Position numbers and translations under genes: made by a program. The notes beneath the pieces were generated by a model that made no database searches, was not told the DNA's origin, and worked only from the letters and a program-made list of their open reading frames with translations. From Lachnospiraceae bacterium MD308 (GTDB lineage: Bacteria; Bacillota; Clostridia; Lachnospirales; Lachnospiraceae), in NCBI GenBank assembly GCA_000403475.2, contig KE159796.1:405736-469735 (forward strand): a DNA stretch of 64,000 bases. The letters run 5' to 3'. Of the stretch, positions 50,369 to 59,857 are shown one piece after another (position 1 is the stretch's first letter; every line of letters begins with the position of its first letter).

Positions 50369-51256
50369 ATGCTCATTATTATTGACGGGAGTTCTATGCT
50401 GTCATCGGCATATTATGCCACGCTGCCTAAAGGCGGCGCAGGCGAGATCATGCACACAAGGGATGGGGTATATACGAACGGTGTCCTTGGCATGTTACGT
50501 TCCATATTTAAGATCATCAGGGAGCAGAAACCGGAGTACCTCGCATTCGCATTTGACCAGACTCGGAATACGTTCCGGCGTGAGATATACCCTGCCTATA
50601 AGGCGACCCGGAAGGAAACCCCGGAACCGTTAAAGCAGCAGTTTGCCACTATGCAGCATATCTTGGAAATCTTCGGTTTCCGTATTTTCTGTTCCGGGTG
50701 TTATGAGGCGGACGATTACGCGGCAAGCCTTGCAGAGCGTTTCTGCAGGAAGGTGCCGGAAACATTGCTGGTCACACGGGATATGGACTATCTGCAGCTT
50801 GTGGACGACGCAAGACGGATACGGGTACAGTTAAAGAAAGTGTACACGGAGAAGGAACTGAAGGAGGATTACGGCCTGTCTGAAGGAAGGCAAGTCGTGG
50901 AGTATAAGGCGCTGGTAGGGGACAAGTCAGATAACATTCCCGGCGTGAAAGGGATAGGGCCAAAAGCGGCTGTGCCGCTGTTACAGAAATACGGGTCAGT
51001 CACTGCGCTTTATCAGGCAGTGGATGCGGGTACGCTTAACTGCAGAACCCTTGGCATTCGGAAGGACGTTTTCCGCTGCCTGGAAAAGGGGCGGGAATCC
51101 GCATTCCTATCCCTGCGCCTGGCGGAAACAAAGCGGGATATCGACCTTGGCGTATCACTTTCCGACCTCCGATACTGCATCAGCCAGGACACCGTGCGCG
51201 AGGTCATACGCAGCTATGAGCTGGATTCACTAAAAAATGTTATGGGAGGGAAATAA
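50369..51256 (+). CDS. 5'-3' exonuclease (PolA N-terminal/FEN type)
   Basis: 295 residues, AAAGGAGG site. LIIIDGSSMLSSAYYA, FAFDQTRNTFRREIYPAYKATR, CYEADDYAASLA, VTRDMDYLQLV and VGDKSDNIPGVKGIGPKAA are the metal-binding Asp blocks and helix-3-turn. No polymerase domain follows, so it is a free-standing flap nuclease, useful for primer removal. Confidence 0.93.
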   Translation: MLIIIDGSSMLSSAYYATLPKGGAGEIMHTRDGVYTNGVLGMLRSIFKIIREQKPEYLAFAFDQTRNTFRREIYPAYKATRKETPEPLKQQFATMQHILEIFGFRIFCSGCYEADDYAASLAERFCRKVPETLLVTRDMDYLQLVDDARRIRVQLKKVYTEKELKEDYGLSEGRQVVEYKALVGDKSDNIPGVKGIGPKAAVPLLQKYGSVTALYQAVDAGTLNCRTLGIRKDVFRCLEKGRESAFLSLRLAETKRDIDLGVSLSDLRYCISQDTVREVIRSYELDSLKNVMGGK

Positions 51257-52201
51257 ATGCGGGAAATAATAGTTGCCCTGTTGGTGGGGCTTGCCCTGTG
51301 CGGGTGTTCCAGGGCGGAGTATGAAGACGAAAATATCCGGATCACACAGTATACAGGAGTAGAATCAGGAGCGCTATCGCCTACGGCGATCACAGATGCG
51401 GATGTAGATGCAGAAATTGGTGAAATCCTGGATGCGAACGCAGAAAAGGCCGAGACATCACGGGCGGCCGGGAAAGGGGATATTGTTGTAATCGACTACA
51501 CGTCGGAAACGGACAGCAGTCTGGATCTTGAGCTGCCAGTCACCGCGGACGGAGGGCTCCAGGAAAGCCTTGCCGGGCATAAGAAAGGGGAGCGCTATGA
51601 ATGGGTGGATCCGGTTGGCAATATATATACGGTTACCGTAAAAATGGTCATGGAAAAACATGTGCCGGAGCTTACGGATGCATTTGTGAAAACAGTGTCC
51701 CGAACAACAGGAACGGTAAAAGAATTCCGGGGGGAAGTCAAAAAGCAGCTTGAGGATAGGGCGGAAAGGGAGTATCGGGCGCAGCTGGCGGACGGGGCTT
51801 TTGATGCGGTCCTCGCGAATACCGAGGTCCTGCAGTATCCGGATTTGACGGACATAGAGAATGAAATAAAGAGTCAGTACCAGGAGGCTGCAAACGATAG
51901 CGGCGTGGATTATGAGACATATATCCGGGATTATATCGGACAGAGCTTGGATAAATTCGATGAAGGGATTCAGGAGGCGTCAAAGGCGCAGGCGAAAGAA
52001 ACCATGGCTGTGCGCGCAATCGCGGACCAGGAAAAACTGATTCAGACGGAAAAGGAGCAGGCAACAGCATTGGAGGCGCTTGCCAAGGAATACGGGTATG
52101 AAGATGCCGCTGCGATGGAGAAAGATATCGGCAGGGACCGGGCGCTGAGCTATGCCATGGCATACGCTGTCAGGGAATGGCTCGCAGACCATGCAAAATA
52201 G
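51257..52201 (+). CDS. Trigger-factor-like lipoprotein
   Basis: 314 residues; starts at the base after the exonuclease stop. Signal with lipobox-like GLALCGCS. GDIVVIDYTSETDSSLDLEL and LAGHKKGERYEWV fit the FKBP-type domain of trigger factor, and ELTDAFVKTVS...KEFRGEVKKQLEDRAEREY fits its C-terminal arm. A membrane-tethered chaperone/isomerase outside the cytoplasm is likely. It may fold the element surface proteins. Confidence 0.8.
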   Translation: MREIIVALLVGLALCGCSRAEYEDENIRITQYTGVESGALSPTAITDADVDAEIGEILDANAEKAETSRAAGKGDIVVIDYTSETDSSLDLELPVTADGGLQESLAGHKKGERYEWVDPVGNIYTVTVKMVMEKHVPELTDAFVKTVSRTTGTVKEFRGEVKKQLEDRAEREYRAQLADGAFDAVLANTEVLQYPDLTDIENEIKSQYQEAANDSGVDYETYIRDYIGQSLDKFDEGIQEASKAQAKETMAVRAIADQEKLIQTEKEQATALEALAKEYGYEDAAAMEKDIGRDRALSYAMAYAVREWLADHAK

Positions 52202-52285
52202 AATTCGGCTCAGGAAAATGACGCATGCGGGAATATGATAAACTAAAGACATAGACGAGATTGGCGTAAGCCGTATACGAATAGA

Positions 52286-52990
52286 TTGTCCTCTTTTAAT
52301 GAAATGGGAAACGGCGGGGCCTTGCGGCTCCGCTTTTTCCTGCCAAATTTTTGGGTTGCTGACAGCACCGTGCCGGAGGCTGTTGTAGACCGCATGCGTA
52401 TGGAATCACACCTGACCGTCCGCAAGACGTGTGACAAAGCGGTACGTCTGATGTACTGCGAGCTTTTGGCGGCGGAGCATGGCGTTGACAGGGAGTTCGT
52501 GAAACGTGCGATGGACGTGTTCGGGTGTTCTGACCGCTACTGCCGCCAGTTCCGTGATGTCATAGTGAACGGAACGCCGTATCTGAAACAATGCCTGTAT
52601 ATGGGCGAGAAGATTCGGGTCGGTGAGGCTGCACATATCGCGAATACCGCTCCGGGGGACGAGGCCATGCAGAAAGTTCTTCTGAAAGAACATCTGGAAA
52701 AGCGTGAGATGAAACGCAAGCTTTCGGCAAGGAGCGTGACGTTCCCATCCATGGGAGCCAATACAATGCCGTGCAAGCCACCGGCATCTATTACGGCGGC
52801 GTCTGATTCAGAGATGCCCTGTAAGCCAGCAATTCCTGAAATGCCGTGCGAGGAATCCCCGGCTGTCGGGATGCTGCTCCAGAGTATGCGGCAGTTCTGC
52901 GCGAACGGCAAGTTAAACCTGCCGGATGTTTCCAAACAGGAACTTTTGTCACTATGCCACAAGCTGATGTCCATGTATGGGGAGGTGTAG
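52286..52990 (+). CDS. Unknown protein with CKP/Pro repeats
   Basis: 234 residues if TTG 52286 is the start; ATG 52396 is an alternative. Helical N-terminus (LTVRKTCDKAVRLMYCELLAAE), then repeats MPCKPPA, MPCKPAI, MPCEESP, then a short helical end. Unknown role; 3 bases before the next gene. Confidence 0.5.
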   Translation: MSSFNEMGNGGALRLRFFLPNFWVADSTVPEAVVDRMRMESHLTVRKTCDKAVRLMYCELLAAEHGVDREFVKRAMDVFGCSDRYCRQFRDVIVNGTPYLKQCLYMGEKIRVGEAAHIANTAPGDEAMQKVLLKEHLEKREMKRKLSARSVTFPSMGANTMPCKPPASITAASDSEMPCKPAIPEMPCEESPAVGMLLQSMRQFCANGKLNLPDVSKQELLSLCHKLMSMYGEV

Positions 52991-52992
52991 GA

Positions 52993-53373
52993 ATGAAAGC
53001 AGGATGTTATCTGATCTTCGTCCGCAACGAAGCCACGGGCTGTCTCCGGCTTGCTGCGACAGGGAATCCCCAGGCATGTGTGGAGAAAATGGAAAACATG
53101 TCGGGATGCGATATGAGCATCGTGTTCCAGATTGGCTATCCCAGCGTGGAGGAAGCGACGGAACGCAAGGATGTGATGAAAGTAGCGCTTGCGCCATACA
53201 AAATAAAGGCGGCAGTGAACGGGAAGAAACGTTCGCGGTTTGGAAGCTGGTTCCTCCCCGAGGCATGGGGGCATCTGGCCGTTGCGCCTGAAGTGCTGGA
53301 AGAGGCAGTTGAAGAACTGTATAATTTTTACGATGGCGAGTTATGGATGCTGCAGGATTCCCTCCCTGTCTGA
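52993..53373 (+). CDS. Possible GIY-YIG/T5orf172-like protein
   Basis: 126 residues, GGAGGTG site. AGCYLIFVRNEATGCLRLAATGNPQACVEKMENM resembles the start of T5orf172/Mug113-type GIY-YIG domains, but the classic residues are not all there. Cotranscribed with 52286. Confidence 0.45.
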   Translation: MKAGCYLIFVRNEATGCLRLAATGNPQACVEKMENMSGCDMSIVFQIGYPSVEEATERKDVMKVALAPYKIKAAVNGKKRSRFGSWFLPEAWGHLAVAPEVLEEAVEELYNFYDGELWMLQDSLPV

Positions 53374-53379
53374 TGGGTT

Positions 53380-53410
53380 AAAAAAGAGACGCTTTGGCGT
53401 CTCTTTTTTA
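53380..53410. terminator. Bidirectional terminator
   Basis: AAAAAAGAGACGC-TTTG-GCGTCTCTTTTTT, symmetric, between convergent genes. Confidence 0.9.
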
Positions 53411-53437
53411 GACGGCAATACAGGAAACACGTCCTGT

Positions 53438-54319
53438 TTACTCATTCTGGGCTTTTAATAATGTATTATCGGAATCCTTAAAAAGGGCGGCCAGCATTTC
53501 CGGCATATAGTAGCGCCCTTCCAGGATTTGTGTGTATTCGCCTGCCTTGCTGACCAGTTCAGGGGAAATGTTGTTTAGGAAAGCATGGGTGACGACAAGC
53601 TCGTCCTTACATTTGCGCCTGCGCCGTCTGAGACATCGGATCATCTGTATCAGCTTATGTTCCGTTGTGTCATCATATTCATTGAATTCGATTGCATGTT
53701 CGATGATCGTGATTAGTTTCTCCGTTTTCCTGCACTCTTCATTCAGCGCCTTTTCGCGTTGGCCAATCCCGTCATAAAAGAGAACGAGGGCATGTATCAG
53801 ACCCAGGGAGCTGTTTATAGCTGACGGCTGCGCGAAAGGGATGAGAGCCAGCATGTCCGGCGCGTTTTCTGAATATATGGCGGGATCGATATCCGTGTAT
53901 GATATTTCTTCCGGCAGGGGGTCAGGAATGTCATCCTCTTCAATGGGCACAGTCATCCATGTGTATTTCCGGAGCAGCGGATGGGTGGAACATTGGTTGT
54001 TAAGGACATTTTTTGCTTTTTCCTCTTCCCACTTCCCGGCATGTGCGGGGTTTGATGTCAATGACAGGTCATTTGCCAGGTATCCGCGTTCGCACTTGAT
54101 TTGCAGCATTATGGGTTCCGTGTACTCTTCGTCCCGTGCCTCAATCCGCCATTTCATCTGTGCTTTTTGGGGAAACTTCGAACGGAACGCCAGCAGGACA
54201 GGGAATGCACGGGTTTCTGATGCGAATTTCAGGGCGCACCCGCTGTCTTTCGTCATTTTTGTGCTGTCAGGGTCTTCGCTTGACAGATAATTGATGCCAT
54301 CTGTAATGTAATAAACCAT
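53438..54319 (-). CDS. Unknown protein
   Basis: 293 residues from ATG 54319 (AAAGGAG). VYYITDGINYLSS start, KMKWRIEARDEEYTEPIMLQ strands and a long basic helix CLRRRRRKCKDELVV. No domain recognised. Motif CCATATTAT 37 bases upstream. Confidence 0.6.
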   Translation of the reverse strand: MVYYITDGINYLSSEDPDSTKMTKDSGCALKFASETRAFPVLLAFRSKFPQKAQMKWRIEARDEEYTEPIMLQIKCERGYLANDLSLTSNPAHAGKWEEEKAKNVLNNQCSTHPLLRKYTWMTVPIEEDDIPDPLPEEISYTDIDPAIYSENAPDMLALIPFAQPSAINSSLGLIHALVLFYDGIGQREKALNEECRKTEKLITIIEHAIEFNEYDDTTEHKLIQMIRCLRRRRRKCKDELVVTHAFLNNISPELVSKAGEYTQILEGRYYMPEMLAALFKDSDNTLLKAQNE

Positions 54320-54347
54320 AAAAATCTCCTTTCTGTGTTTTTCAGGC

Positions 54348-54356
54348 ATAATATGG
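54348..54356 (-). promoter_or_regulatory. Core-gene motif CCATATTAT
   Basis: Minus strand, 37 bases before the start at 54319; 32 bases away from the plus-strand copy at 54388. Confidence 0.5.
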
Positions 54357-54387
54357 GGGATTTGTTCCATAAAGCGGCTTTTTTTCG

Positions 54388-54396
54388 CCAAACTGT
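54388..54396 (+). promoter_or_regulatory. Core-gene motif variant CCAAACTGT
   Basis: 38 bases before ATG 54426, after a T7 run. Confidence 0.45.
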
Positions 54397-54425
54397 ATAA
54401 TGTAGCCATAGGAGGAGAAAAGCAT

Positions 54426-54617
54426 ATGAGAGATCTTTCAGAGATGCTGCAGGAGTTTGACGGCATCTGCCGGAGGTATCCAAAGCAGCATGTGGTCACG
54501 CTGTGTAACCGTTATTTGGGGTTGCTGAATGAAGAGGAGTTTCAGGTGGCAGACAAATATTATTACTGGTTCGTAATGGTTGGTGATGCCTCCCGGAGCA
54601 AAGATTTGATTTATTAG
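54426..54617 (+). CDS. Small protein before the UvrD-like helicase
   Basis: 63 residues, AGGAGG site. Helical, with NRYLGLLNEEEFQVADKYYYWF. Nine bases before the helicase gene, so same operon. No family. Confidence 0.6.
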   Translation: MRDLSEMLQEFDGICRRYPKQHVVTLCNRYLGLLNEEEFQVADKYYYWFVMVGDASRSKDLIY

Positions 54618-54626
54618 GAGGTTTTT

Positions 54627-56510
54627 ATGAACGAGGCACAATTGGAATGCGTACATACGATAAATGGACAGGTAATCGTAATTGCCTGTCCAGGAGCAGG
54701 CAAGACGACGACACTGCTTGCGAGGATAAATCACATGGTGAAAGAGGCAGGGATAGATCCGGAACATATTTTGATGATGACATTTACACGTTCGGCAGCA
54801 GCAGAAATGCGTAAACGTTACGAATCGGAACCGGGTTCCAAAAAGGGCGTGACATTTTCCACGATCCATGCGCTTTGCCTGGCAATCCTGATCCGCTACA
54901 GAGGAAGGCCGGAGATTATGAGTGATGATGAAGAACGTGATTTCTTTTTCTCCATGCTCCGGGACAGTGCGGCAAAGTACCCGTCAATGGACATCCCCAA
55001 GGGATACCGGACGATGCTCGCGGCGGTTAGTGACCGTGACCAGTTTATCAATGACCTTGTTCTTGATATCGGGATGCACAAAAACAATCCAGGCAAAAAG
55101 TTCAAACTGAACAGCACTCCCGACAAGGCGCTGTTCCAGTTCCTGTGGGACCGCTACGAGACCCTGAAAAAGCAGCAAGGGAAGATTGACTTTGATGATA
55201 TGCTGACACAGGCATATGAAGTCCTTCTTAATGACAAGCGGGCTCTTGCCGAGCTTAGGGATAAATACCGGTATATCCAGGTGGACGAGTACCAGGATAC
55301 CAATTATGTGCAGCGCGACATTGTTTACCTGCTTGCCGGCGAGAATGGGAATCTTGCTGTTGTGGGCGATGATGACCAGTCTATTTATGGGTTCAGGGGT
55401 GCGTGCCCGGAAGTGATGCTGGGTTTCCCCGACGATTATCCGAGGGCGAAGGTCATCCGCATGGGTACGAATTACCGATCCGCAAGGAACATCATCGCGT
55501 GTGCAGGGCAGATGATCGCAAAAAATCGCAACCGGTATGCGAAAGATTTCATTGCGGCCAGGCCGGAGGCGGGCGAGATTGAACTTACCCTTGGCGAGAC
55601 AAAAGCAGAAACGCACAGGATCATTGCAGGCCGCGTGGAAAGCCTGTTAAAGTCAGGGATGCAGGATAGGGATATTGCGGTTTTATACCGCACGAACAAG
55701 GAAACGGAAGGGATTGCGGGCGCGCTGATCCGGCGCGGGATTGAAGTACAGGTTGCGGACGGGGTTACGAACAGGTATGAACATTGGATCTACCGTGATA
55801 TCTGTTCCTATTACCGGCTGGCAAATGAAATCGGCGGGGAGGGTGATCTGGCGAGGATCCTTAACCATCCCCAGCGGTACCTGCAGTCGGACAGGTATGT
55901 ATGGATGCAGACGCTGGCGGAGACAGAACAGCAGATGTGCCAGGCAGCGTATGAAATGAACGGTGAATTTTGGAAGGTGAAGGGTGCAGTCAAAGAGATT
56001 GAAGACTTGTTCCGGCTCCTGCGGAGCCTGAAAGGCAAACCGCCCAGGACATACATGAGCACGCTGTATGTGGCTTACCGCAGATATCTGAAGGATTATG
56101 CGAATTTCAGGGGCATGGACATGGAAGAGCTGACATCTGTATGGGAATCATATCTGTCTGATGTGAAAAGCCTGCCGTCAGGCGCGGAGCCGTGGCGGGA
56201 GTGGGAGGCATATGTAAAGAGGTATGAGCATGCAATCCGCCAGGCCCGGAAGTCCCAGGCGGGAGTGCTGCTGTCCAGCATGCATAAAGCGAAGGGACTT
56301 GAATGGGAACATGTGATCGTGGCAAACTGCGTTGAGGGGAATATCCCGTACCAGAACGAGAAACGCCCCTGTGACATAGAAGAGGAGCGCCGTTTGTTCT
56401 ATGTGGCATGTACGCGGGCAAAGAAACATCTTGAGCTGGTCGGGTATAAGAGCAGGAGCGGGAAACATGTGAATATCAGCCCGTTCATCCGGGAACTGAC
56501 AAAGGCGTAA
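54627..56510 (+). CDS. UvrD/PcrA-type DNA helicase
   Basis: 627 residues. Motifs: I ACPGAGKTTTLLARI, Ia MMTFTRSAAAEMR, II YRYIQVDEYQDTNYVQ, III AVVGDDDQSIYGFRGA, IV GTNYRSARNIIACAG, V SSMHKAKGLEWEHVIV, VI RRLFYVACTRAKKHLEL. Superfamily 1A, 3'-5'. Carries the palindrome GGAACCGGGTTCC in codons for SEPGSK. Confidence 0.93.
   Translation: MNEAQLECVHTINGQVIVIACPGAGKTTTLLARINHMVKEAGIDPEHILMMTFTRSAAAEMRKRYESEPGSKKGVTFSTIHALCLAILIRYRGRPEIMSDDEERDFFFSMLRDSAAKYPSMDIPKGYRTMLAAVSDRDQFINDLVLDIGMHKNNPGKKFKLNSTPDKALFQFLWDRYETLKKQQGKIDFDDMLTQAYEVLLNDKRALAELRDKYRYIQVDEYQDTNYVQRDIVYLLAGENGNLAVVGDDDQSIYGFRGACPEVMLGFPDDYPRAKVIRMGTNYRSARNIIACAGQMIAKNRNRYAKDFIAARPEAGEIELTLGETKAETHRIIAGRVESLLKSGMQDRDIAVLYRTNKETEGIAGALIRRGIEVQVADGVTNRYEHWIYRDICSYYRLANEIGGEGDLARILNHPQRYLQSDRYVWMQTLAETEQQMCQAAYEMNGEFWKVKGAVKEIEDLFRLLRSLKGKPPRTYMSTLYVAYRRYLKDYANFRGMDMEELTSVWESYLSDVKSLPSGAEPWREWEAYVKRYEHAIRQARKSQAGVLLSSMHKAKGLEWEHVIVANCVEGNIPYQNEKRPCDIEEERRLFYVACTRAKKHLELVGYKSRSGKHVNISPFIRELTKA
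54827..54839. repeat. 13-bp palindrome GGAACCGGGTTCC, site 4
   Basis: Exact copy inside the helicase gene. Confidence 0.8.
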
Positions 56511-56515
56511 TTGAA

Positions 56516-56544
56516 ACACCCAGGAGGAATCCTCCTGGGTGTTT
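56516..56544. terminator. Bidirectional terminator
   Basis: ACACCCAGGAGG and CCTCCTGGGTGT with AAT loop, between convergent helicase and sigma-factor genes. Confidence 0.8.
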
Positions 56545-56546
56545 GG

Positions 56547-57488
56547 TTAATCCTGTGCAAAAATCTGGCTGTGCAGGATACGGGAAGTATCTTCCTGAAA
56601 TACGACATTTCCGGCCTTTTGGCGTTTTGTGTGGGTTTTATTGAAGAGACGTTGTATATCTTTGCTGCTGCCCAGTTTTACAATTGCACGGTTATAGATG
56701 GATTTGACTTCCTTTAAGGGAATCCCGGTTTCCAAATGGATGTTTTCAAAAGATTTTTCCTTATGCCCGTCCAGATTGATGCGCCTTTTGAGAATATCCC
56801 ATTCCTCTGGCTCCAAAACCTCAATTACAGCTCTGCTTATTACTTCCTCCCGCTCCTGTGCAAGCATCATATCTTCCGGATTCGGTATTTTGGATACGAT
56901 TTGCGTACAGCTCTCATCGTCATCTACCGCGACATAATTTGTGTTATACCGGTATTGGAGCGTTGACCGTACTACTTTTGGGGAAAGCCCCGTGCGCGTT
57001 GCGACCATGTCGTCCGTCCATTGGATTCCCTTCGATTCGTAATGCTGGATTGCAGCTATGACCTTCCGCGAATTCTTGATGTCGTATGGGGAGAGGTGCA
57101 GGGTGTTCTTGGAAAGATATGTAGATATCACCTCCCTGAAATGCCGGACATAGAAGGTGGTAGGCGTGGAGCGCAGCGGATCATAAGAATCCAATTTTTC
57201 GTAGAATTTCTCCGCAAGCCCCTGCTGGATATCCTTCCATGCGTCTGAATCTACGCGGTAGCGGACGAGGATCTGTTTCGCCTCCTTCATGCCGAATTTG
57301 AGGACAGATGCAAATAAGTCGGCTTTGATCTTGTCCTCGTACTGTTCCTCTTCATAAGTGAGTGCCTGTCCGGAAGCACGTTTTTCCTTAAATGTTTCCA
57401 GTTTCTTTTTGCGTAGGTAGAACACAACCTGTTCCTTCGTCAGTGTGAGCTGTCCATAGTCGCCAATTTTTGCTGTTTCGTTTGCCAT
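56547..57488 (-). CDS. Sigma-70-family RNA polymerase sigma factor
   Basis: 313 residues, GAAAGGAG site. Region-2-like FYEKLDSYDPLRSTPTTFYVRHFREVIS, a region-3 helix-turn-helix (WTDDMVATRTGLSPKVVRSTL) and region 4 (EEWDILKRRINLDGHKEKSFENIHLETGIPLKEVKSIYNRAIVKL). The N-terminal 60 residues are charged and not family-like. The core-gene motif is not seen before this gene, so it could be made early and then read the motif genes. That link is inference. Confidence 0.8.
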   Translation of the reverse strand: MANETAKIGDYGQLTLTKEQVVFYLRKKKLETFKEKRASGQALTYEEEQYEDKIKADLFASVLKFGMKEAKQILVRYRVDSDAWKDIQQGLAEKFYEKLDSYDPLRSTPTTFYVRHFREVISTYLSKNTLHLSPYDIKNSRKVIAAIQHYESKGIQWTDDMVATRTGLSPKVVRSTLQYRYNTNYVAVDDDESCTQIVSKIPNPEDMMLAQEREEVISRAVIEVLEPEEWDILKRRINLDGHKEKSFENIHLETGIPLKEVKSIYNRAIVKLGSSKDIQRLFNKTHTKRQKAGNVVFQEDTSRILHSQIFAQD

Positions 57489-57640
57489 AAAACATGTCTC
57501 CTTTCGATTTTTTGCCGCAACATATCCATAGCGTGTTGTGAAGAGGCCCGATAAACATGGAATGAAACTCGCCCTCTCTGTTTAATCTGAGTGAACTTTG
57601 TCTTTTTGGTGCGGATTCTCCGGTTTTCTGTAAGAGAATC

Positions 57641-57649
57641 CCATATTGT
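57641..57649 (+). promoter_or_regulatory. Core-gene motif CCATATTGT
   Basis: 31 bases before ATG 57672. Confidence 0.45.
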
Positions 57650-57671
57650 GGATATTGAAAGGAGGGATTGC

Positions 57672-58829
57672 ATGAAACGATGGAAAAGGATGCTTGCCGC
57701 ATTGTCTGCATGCGTAATGCTGGCAGGAGGGGCTGTGCAGGCATCGGGGGATATGGACCAGGATGTATTTGACGGATGGAATGAAGACAACAGGGAGGCA
57801 GCGCTTGCATCTTTTGAGGCAACGGACTGGGAGGCGCTTGCCGACCAGCTCATCCTTGACGGGAAGATTTCCAAAGGGATACAGACGCGTGATATTTCCC
57901 AAAACGTGGAGGCGCTCAGGCCGCTGGTGAAGGAAACACTGAAAGGCTGCAGCAGCAGGACGAAAGCACCGTCCAGCCAATATGCGCCCCTGATCCTCGC
58001 TATGATAGAAGTCCTCTCGGACGGGAACCCATCAGCGACGGATCCATGCGGTGTGACACAATATTTCTTGACATCCGCGTCTATCAGCAGCCCGGCCTCG
58101 TCTGTCAGGTTCCTGTTCAACCGTCTGCAGGTGATGGAAATAGCATATAACGGGGCACATCAGACGCCTGTGAGCCTCAAAAAGAAAAATGACGGGCTGG
58201 ACGTGGCAGTTGAGGCGGTCATGCTCAGGTCGGATTATGCAAAATCAACAGAGAAGTATTCGAAAAAGGATGCACAGAAGTATTACGAAACGAATAAAGA
58301 GGCTGTTTTTGACCCCATCGGCATTGTGCCGATGACAGATTTTGCTGAACAGGTCGGAAAGCATATTACGGCCGTGGAGACCACTACATCTGCCTCGGTC
58401 ACGTGGAACGGGAAAATGACATCGGCAATGCAGAAAGTCTGTGATGCGGCAAGAAACGGGAAATCCACACGCTCCGCAAAGGCGGGGTACTGTGCCGCGT
58501 GGGTGTCGGGCGTGTATCAGTATGCGCTTGGGTATTACCCGGGGCATAATGCGATTGACTATTGGAAACTGTGGAGTTCCAGCGGCTCAAGGGATTCAAA
58601 GAATATCCCGCCCGGAGCGGCGGTCGTAGGCACGGGATCCGGGACGCAGTGGGGGCATGTAGGGATCTATGTCGGGAATGGACAGGTCGCAGAGAATATT
58701 GGAGGATACCGGGTGATCAGCCTGGAACGCTGGATATCATGGCAGAATAGCAAGCCGTCAAGGATTGCCGGCGAGAAAGGGTGGATTGGCTGGGTATGGC
58801 CTTGTAAAAAAGACTTGAGCAGATCGTAG
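57672..58829 (+). CDS. Secreted CHAP/NlpC-type cell-wall hydrolase
   Basis: 385 residues, AAAGGAGGG site. Signal peptide KRWKRMLAALSACVMLAGGAVQA. Large N-terminal helical part; C-terminal catalytic domain with AKAGYCAAWVSGVYQYALG (Cys), TQWGHVGIYVGNGQVAENIGG (His) and GWIGWVWP end. Cuts peptidoglycan peptides, as wanted for DNA transfer or surface assembly. Confidence 0.85.
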   Translation: MKRWKRMLAALSACVMLAGGAVQASGDMDQDVFDGWNEDNREAALASFEATDWEALADQLILDGKISKGIQTRDISQNVEALRPLVKETLKGCSSRTKAPSSQYAPLILAMIEVLSDGNPSATDPCGVTQYFLTSASISSPASSVRFLFNRLQVMEIAYNGAHQTPVSLKKKNDGLDVAVEAVMLRSDYAKSTEKYSKKDAQKYYETNKEAVFDPIGIVPMTDFAEQVGKHITAVETTTSASVTWNGKMTSAMQKVCDAARNGKSTRSAKAGYCAAWVSGVYQYALGYYPGHNAIDYWKLWSSSGSRDSKNIPPGAAVVGTGSGTQWGHVGIYVGNGQVAENIGGYRVISLERWISWQNSKPSRIAGEKGWIGWVWPCKKDLSRS

Positions 58830-58915
58830 GCACATGCCGGGCTTTGCCTCAAAAAAACAAGGAGCCTCCAGGGCGTGGTATACTGAACCCATCATAAAAG
58901 AGGAGGAACCACAAA

Positions 58916-59815
58916 ATGAGGAATAGTATTATGGAACTGGCGGCTGAGACCCAGCAGGAAATAGAAATCATGGTGAAGGACGTGAAGGGGAGCATGACAT
59001 CCAACGGGGCGCCGTACCAGCGGCTTTCCGTGCAGGACAAGGAGGGGAATATGGCTACATTTCTGCGTTTTGATGAGCCGGTCGATGTGAACGGCCCGGC
59101 AGTGTGCCGGATGCTCGTAGAGGCATCCACATATAACAATAAGCCGTCCTACAAGATCCTGCGTTCAGAAATCCTTCCAGACGCGGATCTTACATGCTTT
59201 TATCCGAAAGCGGAGATTGATGAAAGGTCAGGTTTTGCGGAAATCAACGCCTATTACAAGCGGATCAGGCACCCTGGCTACCGTAAGCTGGTGGGGAACG
59301 TGCTGACGAAAGATGCAGTGAAGTTCCGGACGAAACCTCTGACGGCAGCAGGGGCATTTTCAAGGCAATGCGGGATTATGGAAGCAACCTTGGCACTCTT
59401 ACGCATGGCAGATCATGCAGTTGCAATATTCGGGCTGAATGCGGACCTGATGTATGCGGCAGGACTTTTGTATTATGTGGGCAACATTGATCTTGTGTCT
59501 GATGGATATGCTCCTACAGAAGACGATCTGCTTGCGGGTGAGGGCAATGCGGCTGTGAGGCGGCTTTTAGAGGTGGAAATGGCACTCCGTGCGGACGGGA
59601 TGACAGAGGAAATGCTCCCGAAACGCGATGTGAATGTCCTGCTGCATATGCTGACTTCCCGTTATGGAGGGGTCAAGAGCGCAGTTCCGGAATCAGTGGC
59701 CCTGCGGGATCTCGGGCACATGCTCAAACGCACAGAGGAGGCGAAACAGTTAGTGAAAGGAGCTGTGCCGGGAACGGTTGTGTGCAGCCAAGGCTCGCAA
59801 TTCTTAAGATTATAA
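58916..59815 (+). CDS. YhaM-like OB + degenerate HD protein
   Basis: 299 residues, AGAGGAGG site. OB part (IMVKDVKGSMTSNGAPYQRLSVQDKEGN) as in the YhaM 3'-5' exoribonuclease, followed by an HD-like part in which H...H-D signatures are changed: SRQCGIMEATLALLRMADHAV where HH is expected and AAGLLYYVGNIDLV in place of LLHDIGK. The metal site is probably lost, so it may bind single strands without cutting. Confidence 0.75.
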   Translation: MRNSIMELAAETQQEIEIMVKDVKGSMTSNGAPYQRLSVQDKEGNMATFLRFDEPVDVNGPAVCRMLVEASTYNNKPSYKILRSEILPDADLTCFYPKAEIDERSGFAEINAYYKRIRHPGYRKLVGNVLTKDAVKFRTKPLTAAGAFSRQCGIMEATLALLRMADHAVAIFGLNADLMYAAGLLYYVGNIDLVSDGYAPTEDDLLAGEGNAAVRRLLEVEMALRADGMTEEMLPKRDVNVLLHMLTSRYGGVKSAVPESVALRDLGHMLKRTEEAKQLVKGAVPGTVVCSQGSQFLRL

Positions 59816-59857
59816 GGGAAGGAGGCGCAGGGGCAGGATGCCCCTGCATAAGTACAG

